NCBI GenBank assembly: GCA_963696585.1
Contig: CAVOKW010000018.1
Span: forward strand, 1 to 64,000
Reading direction: 5' to 3'
Length of the DNA: 64,000 bases
From: Parvibaculum sp963696585
Lineage (GTDB): Bacteria > Pseudomonadota > Alphaproteobacteria > Parvibaculales > Parvibaculaceae
Shown here: piece after piece, positions 43,162-52,054 of the stretch
How the letters are laid out: every line of letters starts with the position of its first letter
How positions within the stretch are numbered: the first letter of the stretch is position 1
Position numbers and translations under genes: made by a program
Notes under the pieces: model-generated
Told to the model about the DNA's origin: nothing
The model's database searches: none
The model's input: only the letters and a program-made list of their open reading frames with translations

Positions 43162-44982
43162 ATGACATCGACTGCGCAAAAAATCCGCGCCGGCCTTGTG
43201 CGTTCTTGCCAGTTGAGCCTTCTGTCAGCCCTCGCCTTGATGGGCTGCGTTTTGTCCAGTCCCTTGCACGCTGACATTGCCCCCGTGCCTTCCGCCAAGA
43301 TCTGGAGCCCGGAAGTTTTGTCGGGTGCGGATCGCGAACGCTACATCAAGATTTTCAAGGCGGAAAAACGCGGCGACTGGAAAGGCGCCGACAAAATCGC
43401 GGCGAGCCTCAGCGACAAGCGCCTGATGGGCTATGTGCTGTTCGAAAAATACATGCAGCCGCATTACAAAACGACCTATGCCGAGCTGCGCGACTGGCTT
43501 GCAAAATATAACGATCATCAGGGCGCCGATAAAATCTACAAGCTCGCCCTGCGCAAGCGGCCCAAATCATCGCCCATGCCGCAGCGTGCCGCAGTGCGCC
43601 GTTTCCGGGTGCCCGCGCATACCGAATATGCCGTTGATGACGGTGATGGCGAGCCTGTGTCGGATCGCTTCGCGGATATTGACGCCAAGGTGCGTGAACT
43701 CGTGCGCAAGGACACGGCCGTTGCGGCGCTGAGCTATCTCAAAAGTGCGACCGCACGCAATGTGCTGACCTCGCTTGAGTTTGACAAGGTGCGTGAGCGC
43801 ATCGCCGCATCGCTGTTTCTGGAAAACCGGAATGAGCAGGCCTATCTGCTGGCTACCGAGATTTCCGATATCCATGCCCGCGACGTGCCGCTGGCCGACT
43901 GGTATGCCGGGCTGGCCGCCTGGCGGATGGGCCATTTCAGTGAAGCGGCGCGCCATTTTGAACATCTCGCCCATTCGCAATCAGTGAGCGACTGGACCCG
44001 TGCCGCCGGCGGCTTCTGGGCGGCGCGCGCCTATCTTGCCGATCGCAAGCCCGGCCGCGTTGCCGACATGCTGGAGCTTGCCGCCAGCACCGGTTCAACC
44101 TTTTACGGGCTCGTCGCGACACGCCAGCTTGGCCGCGAGCTGAATATCAACTGGATTGAGCCGCGTCTTGAAGCCGATGCCTTTCGCCAGTTGGTGAGCA
44201 ATGAGGCGACGGCGCGAGCCGTGGCGCTCGCACAGATCGGGCGGCGCGACATGGCCGAACAAGAGCTGGTGCGCGCCCATGCCGCAATTGATCCCGGCCT
44301 CGACCAGGCGCTGATTGCGCTTGCGTCCAATTTCGACATGCCTGCGCTTGAGCTGCAGGTGGCAAATGCCGCTGCCCTGCCGCCTTCCCGTCTCGTCGAC
44401 GGAAAGATCACCATGAATGCCGGGCTGTTTCCTGTGCCGGACTATAAGCCGCGCAATGGCTTCAAGGTTGATCCGGCCTTGCTTTATGCCTTCATGCGGC
44501 AGGAAAGCAAGTTTCAGACGAATGCGCTTTCCTTTGCCGGCGCGCGTGGCCTGATGCAGATCATGCCGGCCACGGCGAGCCACATCACCAATGACGCGAC
44601 GCTGTCACGCGCCAACAAAGACAAGCTGCTGGATCCGACTTTCAATCTCTCCCTCGGGCAGGATTATCTCACGCAGCTCATGACGAGCTGCGAGCCTTAC
44701 GGCAATCTCTTCATGCTGACAACGGCCTATAATGGCGGTCCGGGAAATCTTGTTCGCTGGCTCGACAACATGCAGTTCAATGGCGATCCCTTCCTGTTTA
44801 TTGAAAGCATTCCGGCACCCGAGACACGCGGCTATATCGAACGCGTGCTGACCAATTACTGGATTTACAGCGCCCGCCTCGGCAAACCACTGCAATCGCT
44901 TGATGCCTCTGCCTCCGGGGCCTGGCCGATTTATGACACGCCCAATGGCTCCAGTGGCATTGACCTGCCGTCGCTGCAATAA
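43162..44982 (+). CDS. slt: Soluble lytic murein transglycosylase
   Basis: A 606-residue periplasmic enzyme that cleaves peptidoglycan to 1,6-anhydromuramyl products. It has an N-terminal signal peptide (LSLLSALALMGCVLSSPLHA), a long alpha-superhelical region (about residues 60-420), and a C-terminal SLT domain: LLYAFMRQESKFQTNALSFA with catalytic Glu near 449, then GARGLMQIMPATASHI, TTAYNGGPGN and YIERVLTNYWIY. GGGGGA lies 7 bp before ATG 43162. It stands alone upstream of moaB. Confidence 0.93.
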   Translation: MTSTAQKIRAGLVRSCQLSLLSALALMGCVLSSPLHADIAPVPSAKIWSPEVLSGADRERYIKIFKAEKRGDWKGADKIAASLSDKRLMGYVLFEKYMQPHYKTTYAELRDWLAKYNDHQGADKIYKLALRKRPKSSPMPQRAAVRRFRVPAHTEYAVDDGDGEPVSDRFADIDAKVRELVRKDTAVAALSYLKSATARNVLTSLEFDKVRERIAASLFLENRNEQAYLLATEISDIHARDVPLADWYAGLAAWRMGHFSEAARHFEHLAHSQSVSDWTRAAGGFWAARAYLADRKPGRVADMLELAASTGSTFYGLVATRQLGRELNINWIEPRLEADAFRQLVSNEATARAVALAQIGRRDMAEQELVRAHAAIDPGLDQALIALASNFDMPALELQVANAAALPPSRLVDGKITMNAGLFPVPDYKPRNGFKVDPALLYAFMRQESKFQTNALSFAGARGLMQIMPATASHITNDATLSRANKDKLLDPTFNLSLGQDYLTQLMTSCEPYGNLFMLTTAYNGGPGNLVRWLDNMQFNGDPFLFIESIPAPETRGYIERVLTNYWIYSARLGKPLQSLDASASGAWPIYDTPNGSSGIDLPSLQ

Positions 44983-45026
44983 TCACCCGGCAAATTCATG
45001 CTGCCTCAACAAGGGTGCCCCCCCCG

Positions 45027-45566
45027 ATGCCCGGTATCGACACATCGCGCATATTTATCCCGCTCAATCTGGCCGTATTGACGGTTTCAGACACGCGCAC
45101 ACGCGAGACCGATACGTCTGGCGATGTGCTGGCGGCGCGCATCCAGGAATCGGGCCATGTTCTGGTGACGCGCAACATCGTCAATGACGATGTGAATGCC
45201 ATTCGCAATCAGCTGCAAATCTGGATCGGCGATCCGATGATCGATGCCGTGATTTCGACAGGCGGCACGGGACTGACGGGCCGCGATGTGACGCCGGAAG
45301 CCTTCACGTCGCTTTATGAAAAAGAGATCGAGGGGTTTGCCGCTATATTCCATCGCATCAGCTATGAGAAAATCGGCACTTCAACCATTCAATCCCGCGC
45401 CACGGCGGGGGTGGCGGGCGGCACATATCTTTTTGCCCTGCCCGGGTCACCGGGTGCCTGCAAGGATGGCTGGGATGAAATCCTGAAATATCAGCTTGAT
45501 TCACGCTATCGCCCCTGCAACTTCGTCGAGATCATGCCGCGTTTGCAGGAGCATTTGTCGCGATAA
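45027..45566 (+). CDS. moaB: Molybdenum cofactor biosynthesis protein B
   Basis: A 179-residue MoaB/MogA-type protein that acts on molybdopterin (adenylation or molybdate insertion step). Family blocks are LNLAVLTVSDTRTRETDTSG, DAVISTGGTGLTGRDVTPEA, GFAAIFHRISYEKIGTSTIQ and ALPGSPGACKDGWDEIL. ATG 45027 is chosen; an 8-C homopolymer lies just before it, and the GTG at 45015 is less likely. No other mo-cofactor genes are near. Confidence 0.93.
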   Translation: MPGIDTSRIFIPLNLAVLTVSDTRTRETDTSGDVLAARIQESGHVLVTRNIVNDDVNAIRNQLQIWIGDPMIDAVISTGGTGLTGRDVTPEAFTSLYEKEIEGFAAIFHRISYEKIGTSTIQSRATAGVAGGTYLFALPGSPGACKDGWDEILKYQLDSRYRPCNFVEIMPRLQEHLSR

Positions 45567-45646
45567 GCGGCTTGTCGCCCTGGGCCATTGGGTTCACGCT
45601 TGAGCCTGGCGCACGAATCAGGCACGGCCCTGGAGGGAGGGATAAA

Positions 45647-46072
45647 ATGCTCAAGGAATTTCGTGAATTTGCGTTGCGGGGCAATGTGCTCGACATGGCG
45701 GTCGGCATTATTATCGGCGCCGCCTTCACGACGATTGTCCAGTCACTCGTCAATGATGTGCTCATGCCGCCGATTGGCGTTTTGGTGGGCGGCGTCGATT
45801 TCTCAAATTATTTCCTGCCGCTGACTCTGGGCGATACGCCTGCAACGCTGCAGGCGGCGAAAGATGCCGGTGTGCCGGTTATGGCCTATGGCAAGTTCGT
45901 CAATGCGGTCATCAATTTCCTGATCGTCGCCTTTGCGATCTTCATCATGATCGATCAGATGAACAAGCTGCGGAAGCGCTTTGAAAAAACCAAGGCGGAA
46001 GAACCGGCACCCGCGCCATCACGCGACATCGTGTTGCTGGAAGAAATCCGCGATCTGCTCGCCAAACGCTAA
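45647..46072 (+). CDS. mscL: Large-conductance mechanosensitive channel
   Basis: A 141-residue inner-membrane channel that opens under membrane tension and protects against hypo-osmotic shock. The N-terminus MLKEFREFALRGNVLDMAVG and TM1 IIIGAAFTTIVQSLVNDVLM are diagnostic. TM2 is FVNAVINFLIVAFAIFIMID, followed by a charged C-terminal helical bundle (LLEEIRDLLAKR). A strong GGAGGG lies 6 bp before ATG 45647, so the longer upstream frame is rejected. It overlaps the convergent DUF2064 gene by 4 bp. Confidence 0.97.
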   Translation: MLKEFREFALRGNVLDMAVGIIIGAAFTTIVQSLVNDVLMPPIGVLVGGVDFSNYFLPLTLGDTPATLQAAKDAGVPVMAYGKFVNAVINFLIVAFAIFIMIDQMNKLRKRFEKTKAEEPAPAPSRDIVLLEEIRDLLAKR

Positions 46073-46671
46073 CGCGATGCAGCGCGCCAGCGTGCGTAAT
46101 CTTCGCCCGTGTCAATGTCGGGCAGCGTTTCGAGCACCTCAACCTTCAGGTCGGCCCGGCTGACATTGGCGAGCGTGTCTGCCAGTGCATGAGGCGAAGA
46201 CCAGCGCACATTGTCGAATATCTGTGGCACGCGCGGCATTCGCTTCAGACCGACAAGCCAATAACCGCCATCCTCGGCCGGACCGAAAACCGCATCCGAA
46301 CGGCCAAGTGCGCGAAAGGCCGTGGCAATGTGCCGGGCCTTGATGCCGGGAATGTCGCCGCCAATCATGACAACGGGGCCGGGCGGCAAGTCGCACATGA
46401 GACGGCCCATGCGGTCGCCCAGATCACCCGATCCTTGGGCGATGCGCGGCAAGCCCGTGGGCCAATGACCCTCGTCATGCACGGCCCTGTCCGGCGAAAG
46501 CGCCAGCACCAGCGACCAGCGCGGATCGCGGCCGAGCCGGTTGATCGCCTGAAGACTTGTGTGCCGGAAAAAGCGGGTGGCTTCGACCGCGCCGATGCTT
46601 CCGGCCAGTCTCGTCTTCACACGGCCCATCAATGGCGCCTTGGACATGATGACAAGCTGCGGCTCGATCAT
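46069..46671 (-). CDS. DUF2064 / TIGR04282-type glycosyltransferase-like protein
   Basis: A 200-residue nucleotide-diphospho-sugar-transferase-fold protein. Signature segments are VIMSKAPLMGRVKTRLAGSI near the N-terminus, VVMIGGDIPGIKARHIATAF and AVFGPAEDGGYWLVGLKRMP. The family is annotated TIGR04282 in arsenosugar loci, but many members are not linked to arsenic. It starts 9 bp after the stop of a TIGR04283-type glycosyltransferase gene, a frequently conserved pair. Confidence 0.85.
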   Translation of the reverse strand: MIEPQLVIMSKAPLMGRVKTRLAGSIGAVEATRFFRHTSLQAINRLGRDPRWSLVLALSPDRAVHDEGHWPTGLPRIAQGSGDLGDRMGRLMCDLPPGPVVMIGGDIPGIKARHIATAFRALGRSDAVFGPAEDGGYWLVGLKRMPRVPQIFDNVRWSSPHALADTLANVSRADLKVEVLETLPDIDTGEDYARWRAASR

Positions 46672-46680
46672 GAGCGGCTG

Positions 46681-47376
46681 CTACTGGTAGATGCGGGCGA
46701 TGACGCGCGGCGGCACCCGCAGGTAATAGAGCGTGAGGCAGGCAAGATTGCGCAGGCTGCGGGCGATGAAGCCCTGCGCCACATAGCGTTCGGGGCTGGT
46801 GACAGCGGCGGTGCGCAACAAGACGAGCTGACGCCGTCCCAGACGGCGCACGAGATCGACGTCCTCCATCAAGGGTATTTCGCGGAAACCACCCAGACGC
46901 TCATAAAGACGGCGGCTGATAAGCAGGCCCTGATCGCCATAAGGCAGGTGGAAGACAAGGCAGCGCAGCGCCACGAGACGCTCAAGCCAGCGGGCCGAGG
47001 ATGAAAAATCATCAAGCGCAAAGCGGAAGGCGGCAGCGACTTCACTGGTGCGGAAGCGCCCCGCCTCGATCTGCTCGAAGAGCTTGTGCAATTCGTCGTC
47101 CCAACCGGCATCGAGCACGGTGTCGGCATGAAGGAAAAGAAGCCAGTCACTTTTGGCGGCCTTCGCACCCGCCGCAAGCTGCGTGCCGCGTCCGCGCGGT
47201 GCCTTGACGAGTTTGGCGCCTGCCGCATCGACAACTTCGAGCGTGGCGTCGGTCGAGCCGCCATCGACCACGATGACTTCCGTGACAATGCCGCGCACAG
47301 CGCCTGACACCAGAGGCAACATGGCTCTGGCCAAGGACTTTTCGGCATTCAGGGTGGGGATGATCACACTCAGCAT
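46681..47376 (-). CDS. TIGR04283-type family 2 glycosyltransferase
   Basis: A 231-residue GT2 enzyme: MLSVIIPTLNAEKSLARAML, VIVVDGGSTDATLEVVDAAG, RGTQLAAGAKAAKSDWLLFL with the metal-binding HADTVL, and LPYGDQGLLISRRLYERLGG followed by PLMEDVDLVRRL. The family is annotated with arsenosugar biosynthesis because of its partner (TIGR04282), which is the next gene. The acceptor is unknown. ATG 47376 is preferred to 47424, because the extension lacks family similarity. The two genes form an operon. Confidence 0.87.
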   Translation of the reverse strand: MLSVIIPTLNAEKSLARAMLPLVSGAVRGIVTEVIVVDGGSTDATLEVVDAAGAKLVKAPRGRGTQLAAGAKAAKSDWLLFLHADTVLDAGWDDELHKLFEQIEAGRFRTSEVAAAFRFALDDFSSSARWLERLVALRCLVFHLPYGDQGLLISRRLYERLGGFREIPLMEDVDLVRRLGRRQLVLLRTAAVTSPERYVAQGFIARSLRNLACLTLYYLRVPPRVIARIYQ

Positions 47377-47465
47377 GGGCGGCACTATAGACCGGCTTTG
47401 ATAAAAATCGGAAAGCCGGATCAATTTGTTCTTGTTGTGTTCTCATTTTTTGGTAAAGTTTCGGC

Positions 47466-48668
47466 ATGACAAGGACATCACCCATAGCGCGTCCCGACCA
47501 CACCGCAACCGAACCCCGTTCCCCGACGGGACGGCTTGCGGCAGAACGGTCTTCCCGGCTCCCGGACCCGTCCCCCCTCGTACCCCCGAGGGTTCCGGAG
47601 CTGCGCCTGCCCAAAGATGGCCGTCGTGGCCGGGGCGCGCTGACGAACCGGAGCGGCAGGTTCGAGGCGCTGGGTCGCGAACCTGTCGATGATGGCTGGG
47701 ACACCGCCGAGACGCTGCCACCGCTCAAGACCCATGTGACCGATGAGAGCGCGCGCCAGATCATCACGCGGAACGACTCGCCCGATATTCCCTTTGACCG
47801 CTCGATCAACGCCTATCGGGGTTGCGAGCATGGCTGCTCTTATTGTTTTGCGCGGCCGACACATGCCTATATGGGGCTTTCTGCCGGGCTCGATTTCGAG
47901 ACAAGGCTTTTTGCCAAGCCCAATGCGGCCATGCTGCTGACGCGGGAACTCTCGCGCCCCGGCTACAAGGTTGCGCCAATTGCCATGGGCACCAATACGG
48001 ACCCCTATCAGCCGATCGAGCAACGCTATCGCATCACACGCTCGCTGCTTGAAGTCATGTCGGATTTCAATCATCCCGTCACCATCGTCACAAAATCGGC
48101 GCGCGTGGTGCGCGATCTCGACATTCTCGCCGACATGGCCCGGCGCAATCTGGTGCGGGTGGCGATGTCGGTGACGACACTTGACGCCAAACTTGCCCGC
48201 GCCATGGAGCCGCGCGCTTCGACCCCCTCGCGCCGTCTGGAAGCCATCCGGCTCATGGCGGAAGCCGGTGTGCCGACGGGTGTCATGGTGGCGCCTGTCA
48301 TTCCGGCGCTCAATGACAGCGAGATCGAGAAAATCCTGACAGGCGCCGCCTATGCCGGGGCGCGAACCGCGGGCTTTGTCGTGTTGCGCATGCCCATCGA
48401 GATCAAGGATCTCTTCCGTGAATGGCTGGAAGAGAATGTGCCCGACAAGGCCGCGCATGTGATCTCGCTCATCCGCTCGATGCGCGGCGGCAAGGATTAT
48501 GACGCGCAATGGGGCGAGCGGATGCGGGGCACGGGGCCCTATGCCTGGCAGATCGGGCGGCGCTTTGAAATGGCGACGCGCAGGCTCGGCCTCAACAAGG
48601 ACCGCGTACCGCTCGACTGCGCGGCCTTCCTCGTGCCGGGTTCGGGACGGCAGCTTGACCTGATCTGA
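47466..48668 (+). CDS. PA0069/Rv2578c family radical SAM protein
   Basis: A 400-residue radical SAM enzyme of unknown reaction, related in sequence to spore photoproduct lyase-like proteins. The [4Fe-4S] motif CxxxCxxC is AYRGCEHGCSYCFARPTHAY near residue 120. It is preceded by GRGALTNRSGRFE and followed by IAMGTNTDPYQPIEQRYRIT and VAMSVTTLDAKLARAMEPRA, all family blocks. An N-terminal Pro/Arg-rich extension of about 50 residues precedes the usual family start, and no in-frame alternative start codon is obvious. It may relate to DNA or tRNA modification. Confidence 0.87.
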   Translation: MTRTSPIARPDHTATEPRSPTGRLAAERSSRLPDPSPLVPPRVPELRLPKDGRRGRGALTNRSGRFEALGREPVDDGWDTAETLPPLKTHVTDESARQIITRNDSPDIPFDRSINAYRGCEHGCSYCFARPTHAYMGLSAGLDFETRLFAKPNAAMLLTRELSRPGYKVAPIAMGTNTDPYQPIEQRYRITRSLLEVMSDFNHPVTIVTKSARVVRDLDILADMARRNLVRVAMSVTTLDAKLARAMEPRASTPSRRLEAIRLMAEAGVPTGVMVAPVIPALNDSEIEKILTGAAYAGARTAGFVVLRMPIEIKDLFREWLEENVPDKAAHVISLIRSMRGGKDYDAQWGERMRGTGPYAWQIGRRFEMATRRLGLNKDRVPLDCAAFLVPGSGRQLDLI

Positions 48669-48688
48669 GGCATGACGCGCCTGATTGC

Positions 48689-49342
48689 ATGAGGCACACT
48701 CGCGCCATGAACCGCGAGTCGCCACATACCGGTCCCGATTTCAGCTTCGAGCGCGAGGCGGATGCGCTGCGCCTGCGTGTCTGCGGTATCGATGAAGCCG
48801 GACGCGGGCCGCTGGCCGGGCCTGTTGTGGCGGCGGCGGTCATTCTTGATCCGGCACGATTGCCACCGGGGCTCAATGATTCAAAAAAACTGAGCGAGAA
48901 AAAGCGCGAGGCTCTTTTCGATCTCATCATGGCGCAGGCCGAGGTTGGCATCGGCATGGCGAGCGTTGCTGAAATCGACGCGATCAATATTTTGCAGGCA
49001 AGCCTGCTCGCCATGGCCCGGGCCGCTGCGGCGCTGCCGCGTCCGGCACAGTTTGCGCTGATTGATGGCAACAAATTGCCCAAGCTCGATTGCCCTTCCC
49101 GCGCGATTGTCGGGGGCGATGGGCGCGCGCTCTCGATTGCAGCGGCCTCGATCGTCGCCAAGGTGACGCGCGACGCGATGATGGATGACATGGCGCGTGA
49201 GCATCCCGGTTATGGCTTCGAAAAGCACAAGGGTTATGGCACGGCTGCACATCTTGACGCTTTGGCGCGGCTCGGCCCCTCGCCCCATCACCGGGTGAGC
49301 TTTGCGCCGATACGCAAGATGTTGAGTCCGGGGATTCCCTAG
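48689..49342 (+). CDS. rnhB: Ribonuclease HII
   Basis: A 217-residue endonuclease that removes ribonucleotides from DNA:RNA hybrids and misincorporated rNMPs. VCGIDEAGRGPLAGPVVAAA gives the first catalytic Asp-Glu pair, LNDSKKLSEKKREALFDLI follows, and further acidic residues are in ALIDGNKLP and AKVTRDAMMDDMAREHPGYG. The start at ATG 48689 or 48707 cannot be decided, since neither has a clear ribosome binding site. It lies directly upstream of ccrM; two GANTC sites fall around its stop codon. Confidence 0.95.
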   Translation: MRHTRAMNRESPHTGPDFSFEREADALRLRVCGIDEAGRGPLAGPVVAAAVILDPARLPPGLNDSKKLSEKKREALFDLIMAQAEVGIGMASVAEIDAINILQASLLAMARAAAALPRPAQFALIDGNKLPKLDCPSRAIVGGDGRALSIAAASIVAKVTRDAMMDDMAREHPGYGFEKHKGYGTAAHLDALARLGPSPHHRVSFAPIRKMLSPGIP

Positions 49343-49486
49343 AGACTCGATTTTGTGTCAACGGACCCCTTAACCTATTGATTCAAAAAACTTTATTGAC
49401 CCTTAACCGGTCCGGACTCATGATCCGCCCCTTGTCATATACGGGGGGTTGATTGTGGCGCGTGCAAACGTAACCAACAAAGAGTC
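49324..49486. promoter_or_regulatory. Cluster of six GANTC methylation sites at the ccrM start
   Basis: GANTC sites lie at 49324, 49333, 49344, 49380, 49415 and 49482, six in 163 bp, while chance gives about one per 256 bp. Two TTAACC blocks (49370-49375, 49403-49408) resemble CtrA half-sites. In Caulobacter, ccrM transcription depends on CtrA and on GANTC methylation state of its leader. The same logic is likely here. Confidence 0.6.
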
Positions 49487-50558
49487 GAGCGAAGTCATCA
49501 TCCAGGGCGATTGCATCGCCGCGATGAATGCCTTGCCGGAGAAATCCGTCGATCTGATTTTTGCCGACCCGCCCTATAACCTTCAGCTTGGCGGCGAACT
49601 GACACGTCCCGACCAGTCCAGGGTCGATGCGGTGACGGATGACTGGGACAAGTTTGACAGCTTCGCGACTTATGACCGCTTCACGCAGGACTGGCTCAAG
49701 GCGGCGCGCCGCGTGCTCAAGGATAATGGCGCGATCTGGGTCATTGGCTCCTATCACAATATTTTCCGTGTCGGCGCGACGCTTCAGGATCTCGGCTACT
49801 GGATCATGAATGACGTGGTGTGGCGCAAGTCGAACCCGATGCCGAACTTCCGGGGCACGCGCTTCACCAATGCGCATGAAACGCTGATCTGGGCGACGAA
49901 AAGCGCCGAGCAGAAGAAATACACGTTCAACTATGACGCCATGAAGGCGCTGAATGACGATCTGCAAATGCGCTCGGACTGGCTCCTGCCGCTTTGCACC
50001 GGCGGCGAGCGCCTGAAAGATGCGGCAGGCGACAAGGCGCATCCGACGCAAAAACCCGAAGCGCTGCTGCATCGTGTGCTGCTCGCGACAACCAATCCCG
50101 GCGACACGGTACTTGATCCTTTCTTCGGGACGGGAACGACGGGCGCGGTTGCCAAAAAACTCGGGCGCAAGTTCATCGGCATCGAGCGCGATGCGGGCTA
50201 TATCAAGGTGGCGCGCGAACGCATCCGCGTCATCAAGGCCGGTGCGGAAGATGATCTGAAGGTCACAGGCTCGAAAAAGTCCGAACCGCGCGTGCCTTTT
50301 GGTCTCATCGTCGAACGCGGCTTGCTGAGCCCCGGCACGGTGCTGACGGACCCGTCGCGCCGTCATGCGGCGCGGGTGCGCGCCGATGGTTCCATCGTGT
50401 GCAGCGATGCGACAGGTTCGATCCACAAGATCGGCGCGCATGTGCAGGGGCTCGACGCCTGCAATGGCTGGACCTATTGGCATTTCAAGACCGATGGCAA
50501 GCTCAAGCCGATTGATCTGTTGCGCCAGAAGGTTCGCGCCGAGATGGGCACGGTTTAA
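49455..50558 (+). CDS. ccrM: Cell-cycle-regulated adenine methyltransferase (GANTC)
   Basis: A beta-class N6-adenine methyltransferase of 367 residues that methylates GANTC and links DNA replication to gene expression in alphaproteobacteria. The catalytic DPPY motif (FADPPYNLQL, about residues 38-41) precedes the SAM motif (LDPFFGTGTTG, about 222), the beta-class order. The ~80-residue C-terminal domain (PFGLIVERGLLSPGTVL...) is typical of CcrM and absent from HinfI-like relatives. GTG 49455 is chosen because GGGGGG lies 6 bp upstream; TTG 49449 is too close. It follows rnhB, and its leader holds a cluster of its own target sites. Confidence 0.95.
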   Translation: MARANVTNKESSEVIIQGDCIAAMNALPEKSVDLIFADPPYNLQLGGELTRPDQSRVDAVTDDWDKFDSFATYDRFTQDWLKAARRVLKDNGAIWVIGSYHNIFRVGATLQDLGYWIMNDVVWRKSNPMPNFRGTRFTNAHETLIWATKSAEQKKYTFNYDAMKALNDDLQMRSDWLLPLCTGGERLKDAAGDKAHPTQKPEALLHRVLLATTNPGDTVLDPFFGTGTTGAVAKKLGRKFIGIERDAGYIKVARERIRVIKAGAEDDLKVTGSKKSEPRVPFGLIVERGLLSPGTVLTDPSRRHAARVRADGSIVCSDATGSIHKIGAHVQGLDACNGWTYWHFKTDGKLKPIDLLRQKVRAEMGTV

Positions 50559-50581
50559 GGCGCAACCCTGACGTCAGGTTT

Positions 50582-50880
50582 CCCCTCTCCCTTGAGGGGG
50601 AGGGCTCAGGTCCTCATCTGAAAATAGAACTGTTGTGTCGTCGTGGATGCCCCGCCTGAAGCGGGGCATGACGGCTGGGGTCATGCATGCGTCTTCACTC
50701 TTTACGAGTGTCACCCCGGATTTATTCCGTTGTCCATGGCTTCGTCAGATAGATCCCGGCACAAGGCCGGGATGACAGATGCAGAATAACAGCATGTCAT
50801 GCCCGGACTTGATCCGGGCATCCAGAACGACAAAATCTGAAATTGCTGCTCTGGATTGCCGGGTCAAGCCCGGCAATGAC
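50582..50880. repeat. Mosaic of four palindromic repeat units between ccrM and mutY
   Basis: The 326-bp gap is almost wholly repeats. Unit a, 50582-50604, CCCCTCTCCC...GGGGGAGGG, is related to the 48-bp array at 30.7 kb. Unit b, 50643-50673, is GTGGATGCCCCGCC...GGGGCATGACG, the same family as 28281-28311 and the 61-kb array. Unit c, 50709-50778, runs TGTCACCCCGG...CCGGGATGACAG. Unit d, 50795-50880, runs TGTCATGCCCGG...CCCGGCAATGAC, the same family as the second glyS insert. Unit d ends 4 bp before the mutY stop codon. No gene is seen. Confidence 0.88.
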
Positions 50881-50884
50881 CGTG

Positions 50885-51982
50885 TTATTTAGCCAGCGCC
50901 AGTTGAACAACCTTGCGCATGACGGTGGGGAGCGCCTCGCTGGCGAGCGCCTCCAGCGGCGTCCAGACGCCATCGGCGTTTTTGGCGGCAGCGACGCTGA
51001 CACGCGCCTCGTAAACCACAAGCTGCAATTCAAAATGCGTGAAACCATGCGTGACGAAACCGACACGCTTGTTCCATCTGGCTGAGAGCGGCGCATCGGC
51101 GAGCCATATTTCTTCCGTTGGCTGATCTTCTGTCCAGCCGCTGGTTGGCACTTCCATCATGCCGCCGAGCAAGCCCTTGGGCGGACGGCGGCGCAGCAGC
51201 ACCGCGCCATCGGGACGCATCACCCAGAAACAGGCGCCAAAGCGCAGGGGGCGCGACTTTTTGGGCGAACGGCGTGGCAGGGTTTGCGCAATGCCTGAGG
51301 CGCGACCCGTGCAATGAGCCGCAATCGGGCAAAGCGCACAGGCCGGTGAACGCGGCGTGCAGATGGTGGCGCCGAGATCCATCATGCCTTGCGCAAAATC
51401 ACCGGCGCGTTTTTCCGGTGTGAGGCGATCGGTACAGACCCTTATTTCCTTTTTGACTTCCGGCAGTGGCGTTTCGAGCGAAAAGAGCCGTGCGACGACG
51501 CGCTCGACATTGCCATCGACGACAACGGCACGTTTGCCAAAGGCAATGGCGGCAATGGCGGCGGCCGTATAGGGCCCGATGCCGGGCAGCGCGATCAGGC
51601 CTGCTTCGGTGTCGGGAAAGATGCCGCCATGGTCATGGGCCACGATGCGGGCGCAGGCATGGAGATTTCGCGCCCGGCTGTAATAGCCAAGGCCTGCCCA
51701 GGCGGCCATGACCTCCTCGACCGGGGCGGCGGCGAGCGCCTCCACCTTTGGCCAGCGGTCCAGAAAATCGCGGAAATAGGGACCAACCGTCACCACGGTT
51801 GTCTGCTGGAGCATGATTTCAGAGAGCCAGACGGCATAGGGGTCGGCTGCGACGCCGGGCCGGGCGCGCCAGGGCAGGTGCCTGGCGTGAATGTCGTACC
51901 AGGCGAGCAGATCGACCGAGAGGGCCTCACCCGGTGGCGCGGCCCTGCCCGTTTTCCGCTGTTTTCCGCCTGCTTTGCTCAT
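50885..51982 (-). CDS. mutY: A/G-specific adenine DNA glycosylase
   Basis: A 365-residue repair enzyme that removes adenine mispaired with 8-oxoguanine. The helix-hairpin-helix/GPD core is ALPGIGPYTAAAIAAIAFGK followed by VVDGNVERV with the catalytic Asp. Upstream are LPWRARPG and LSEIMLQQTTV. The [4Fe-4S] Cys set is CTPRSPACALCPIAAHC. The C-terminal NUDIX-like domain recognises oxoG. ATG 51982 (MSKAGGKQ) is chosen, since the longer frame to 52198 overlaps the divergent DciA-like gene. The pairing with dciA-like, dsbA-like and smc genes is common in alphaproteobacteria. Confidence 0.96.
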   Translation of the reverse strand: MSKAGGKQRKTGRAAPPGEALSVDLLAWYDIHARHLPWRARPGVAADPYAVWLSEIMLQQTTVVTVGPYFRDFLDRWPKVEALAAAPVEEVMAAWAGLGYYSRARNLHACARIVAHDHGGIFPDTEAGLIALPGIGPYTAAAIAAIAFGKRAVVVDGNVERVVARLFSLETPLPEVKKEIRVCTDRLTPEKRAGDFAQGMMDLGATICTPRSPACALCPIAAHCTGRASGIAQTLPRRSPKKSRPLRFGACFWVMRPDGAVLLRRRPPKGLLGGMMEVPTSGWTEDQPTEEIWLADAPLSARWNKRVGFVTHGFTHFELQLVVYEARVSVAAAKNADGVWTPLEALASEALPTVMRKVVQLALAK

Positions 51983-52054
51983 GCGCCCAGTTGCCGCGAA
52001 AACCGGCAGCAGGTCAATTCGCCAATCCGGGGTTTTCGAGTCAGAATGCCCGCC

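Noticed and set aside
51389..52054. Long upstream extension of the DciA-like frame
   Set aside because: Overlaps mutY antisense; the real domain begins at MSDTRYT.
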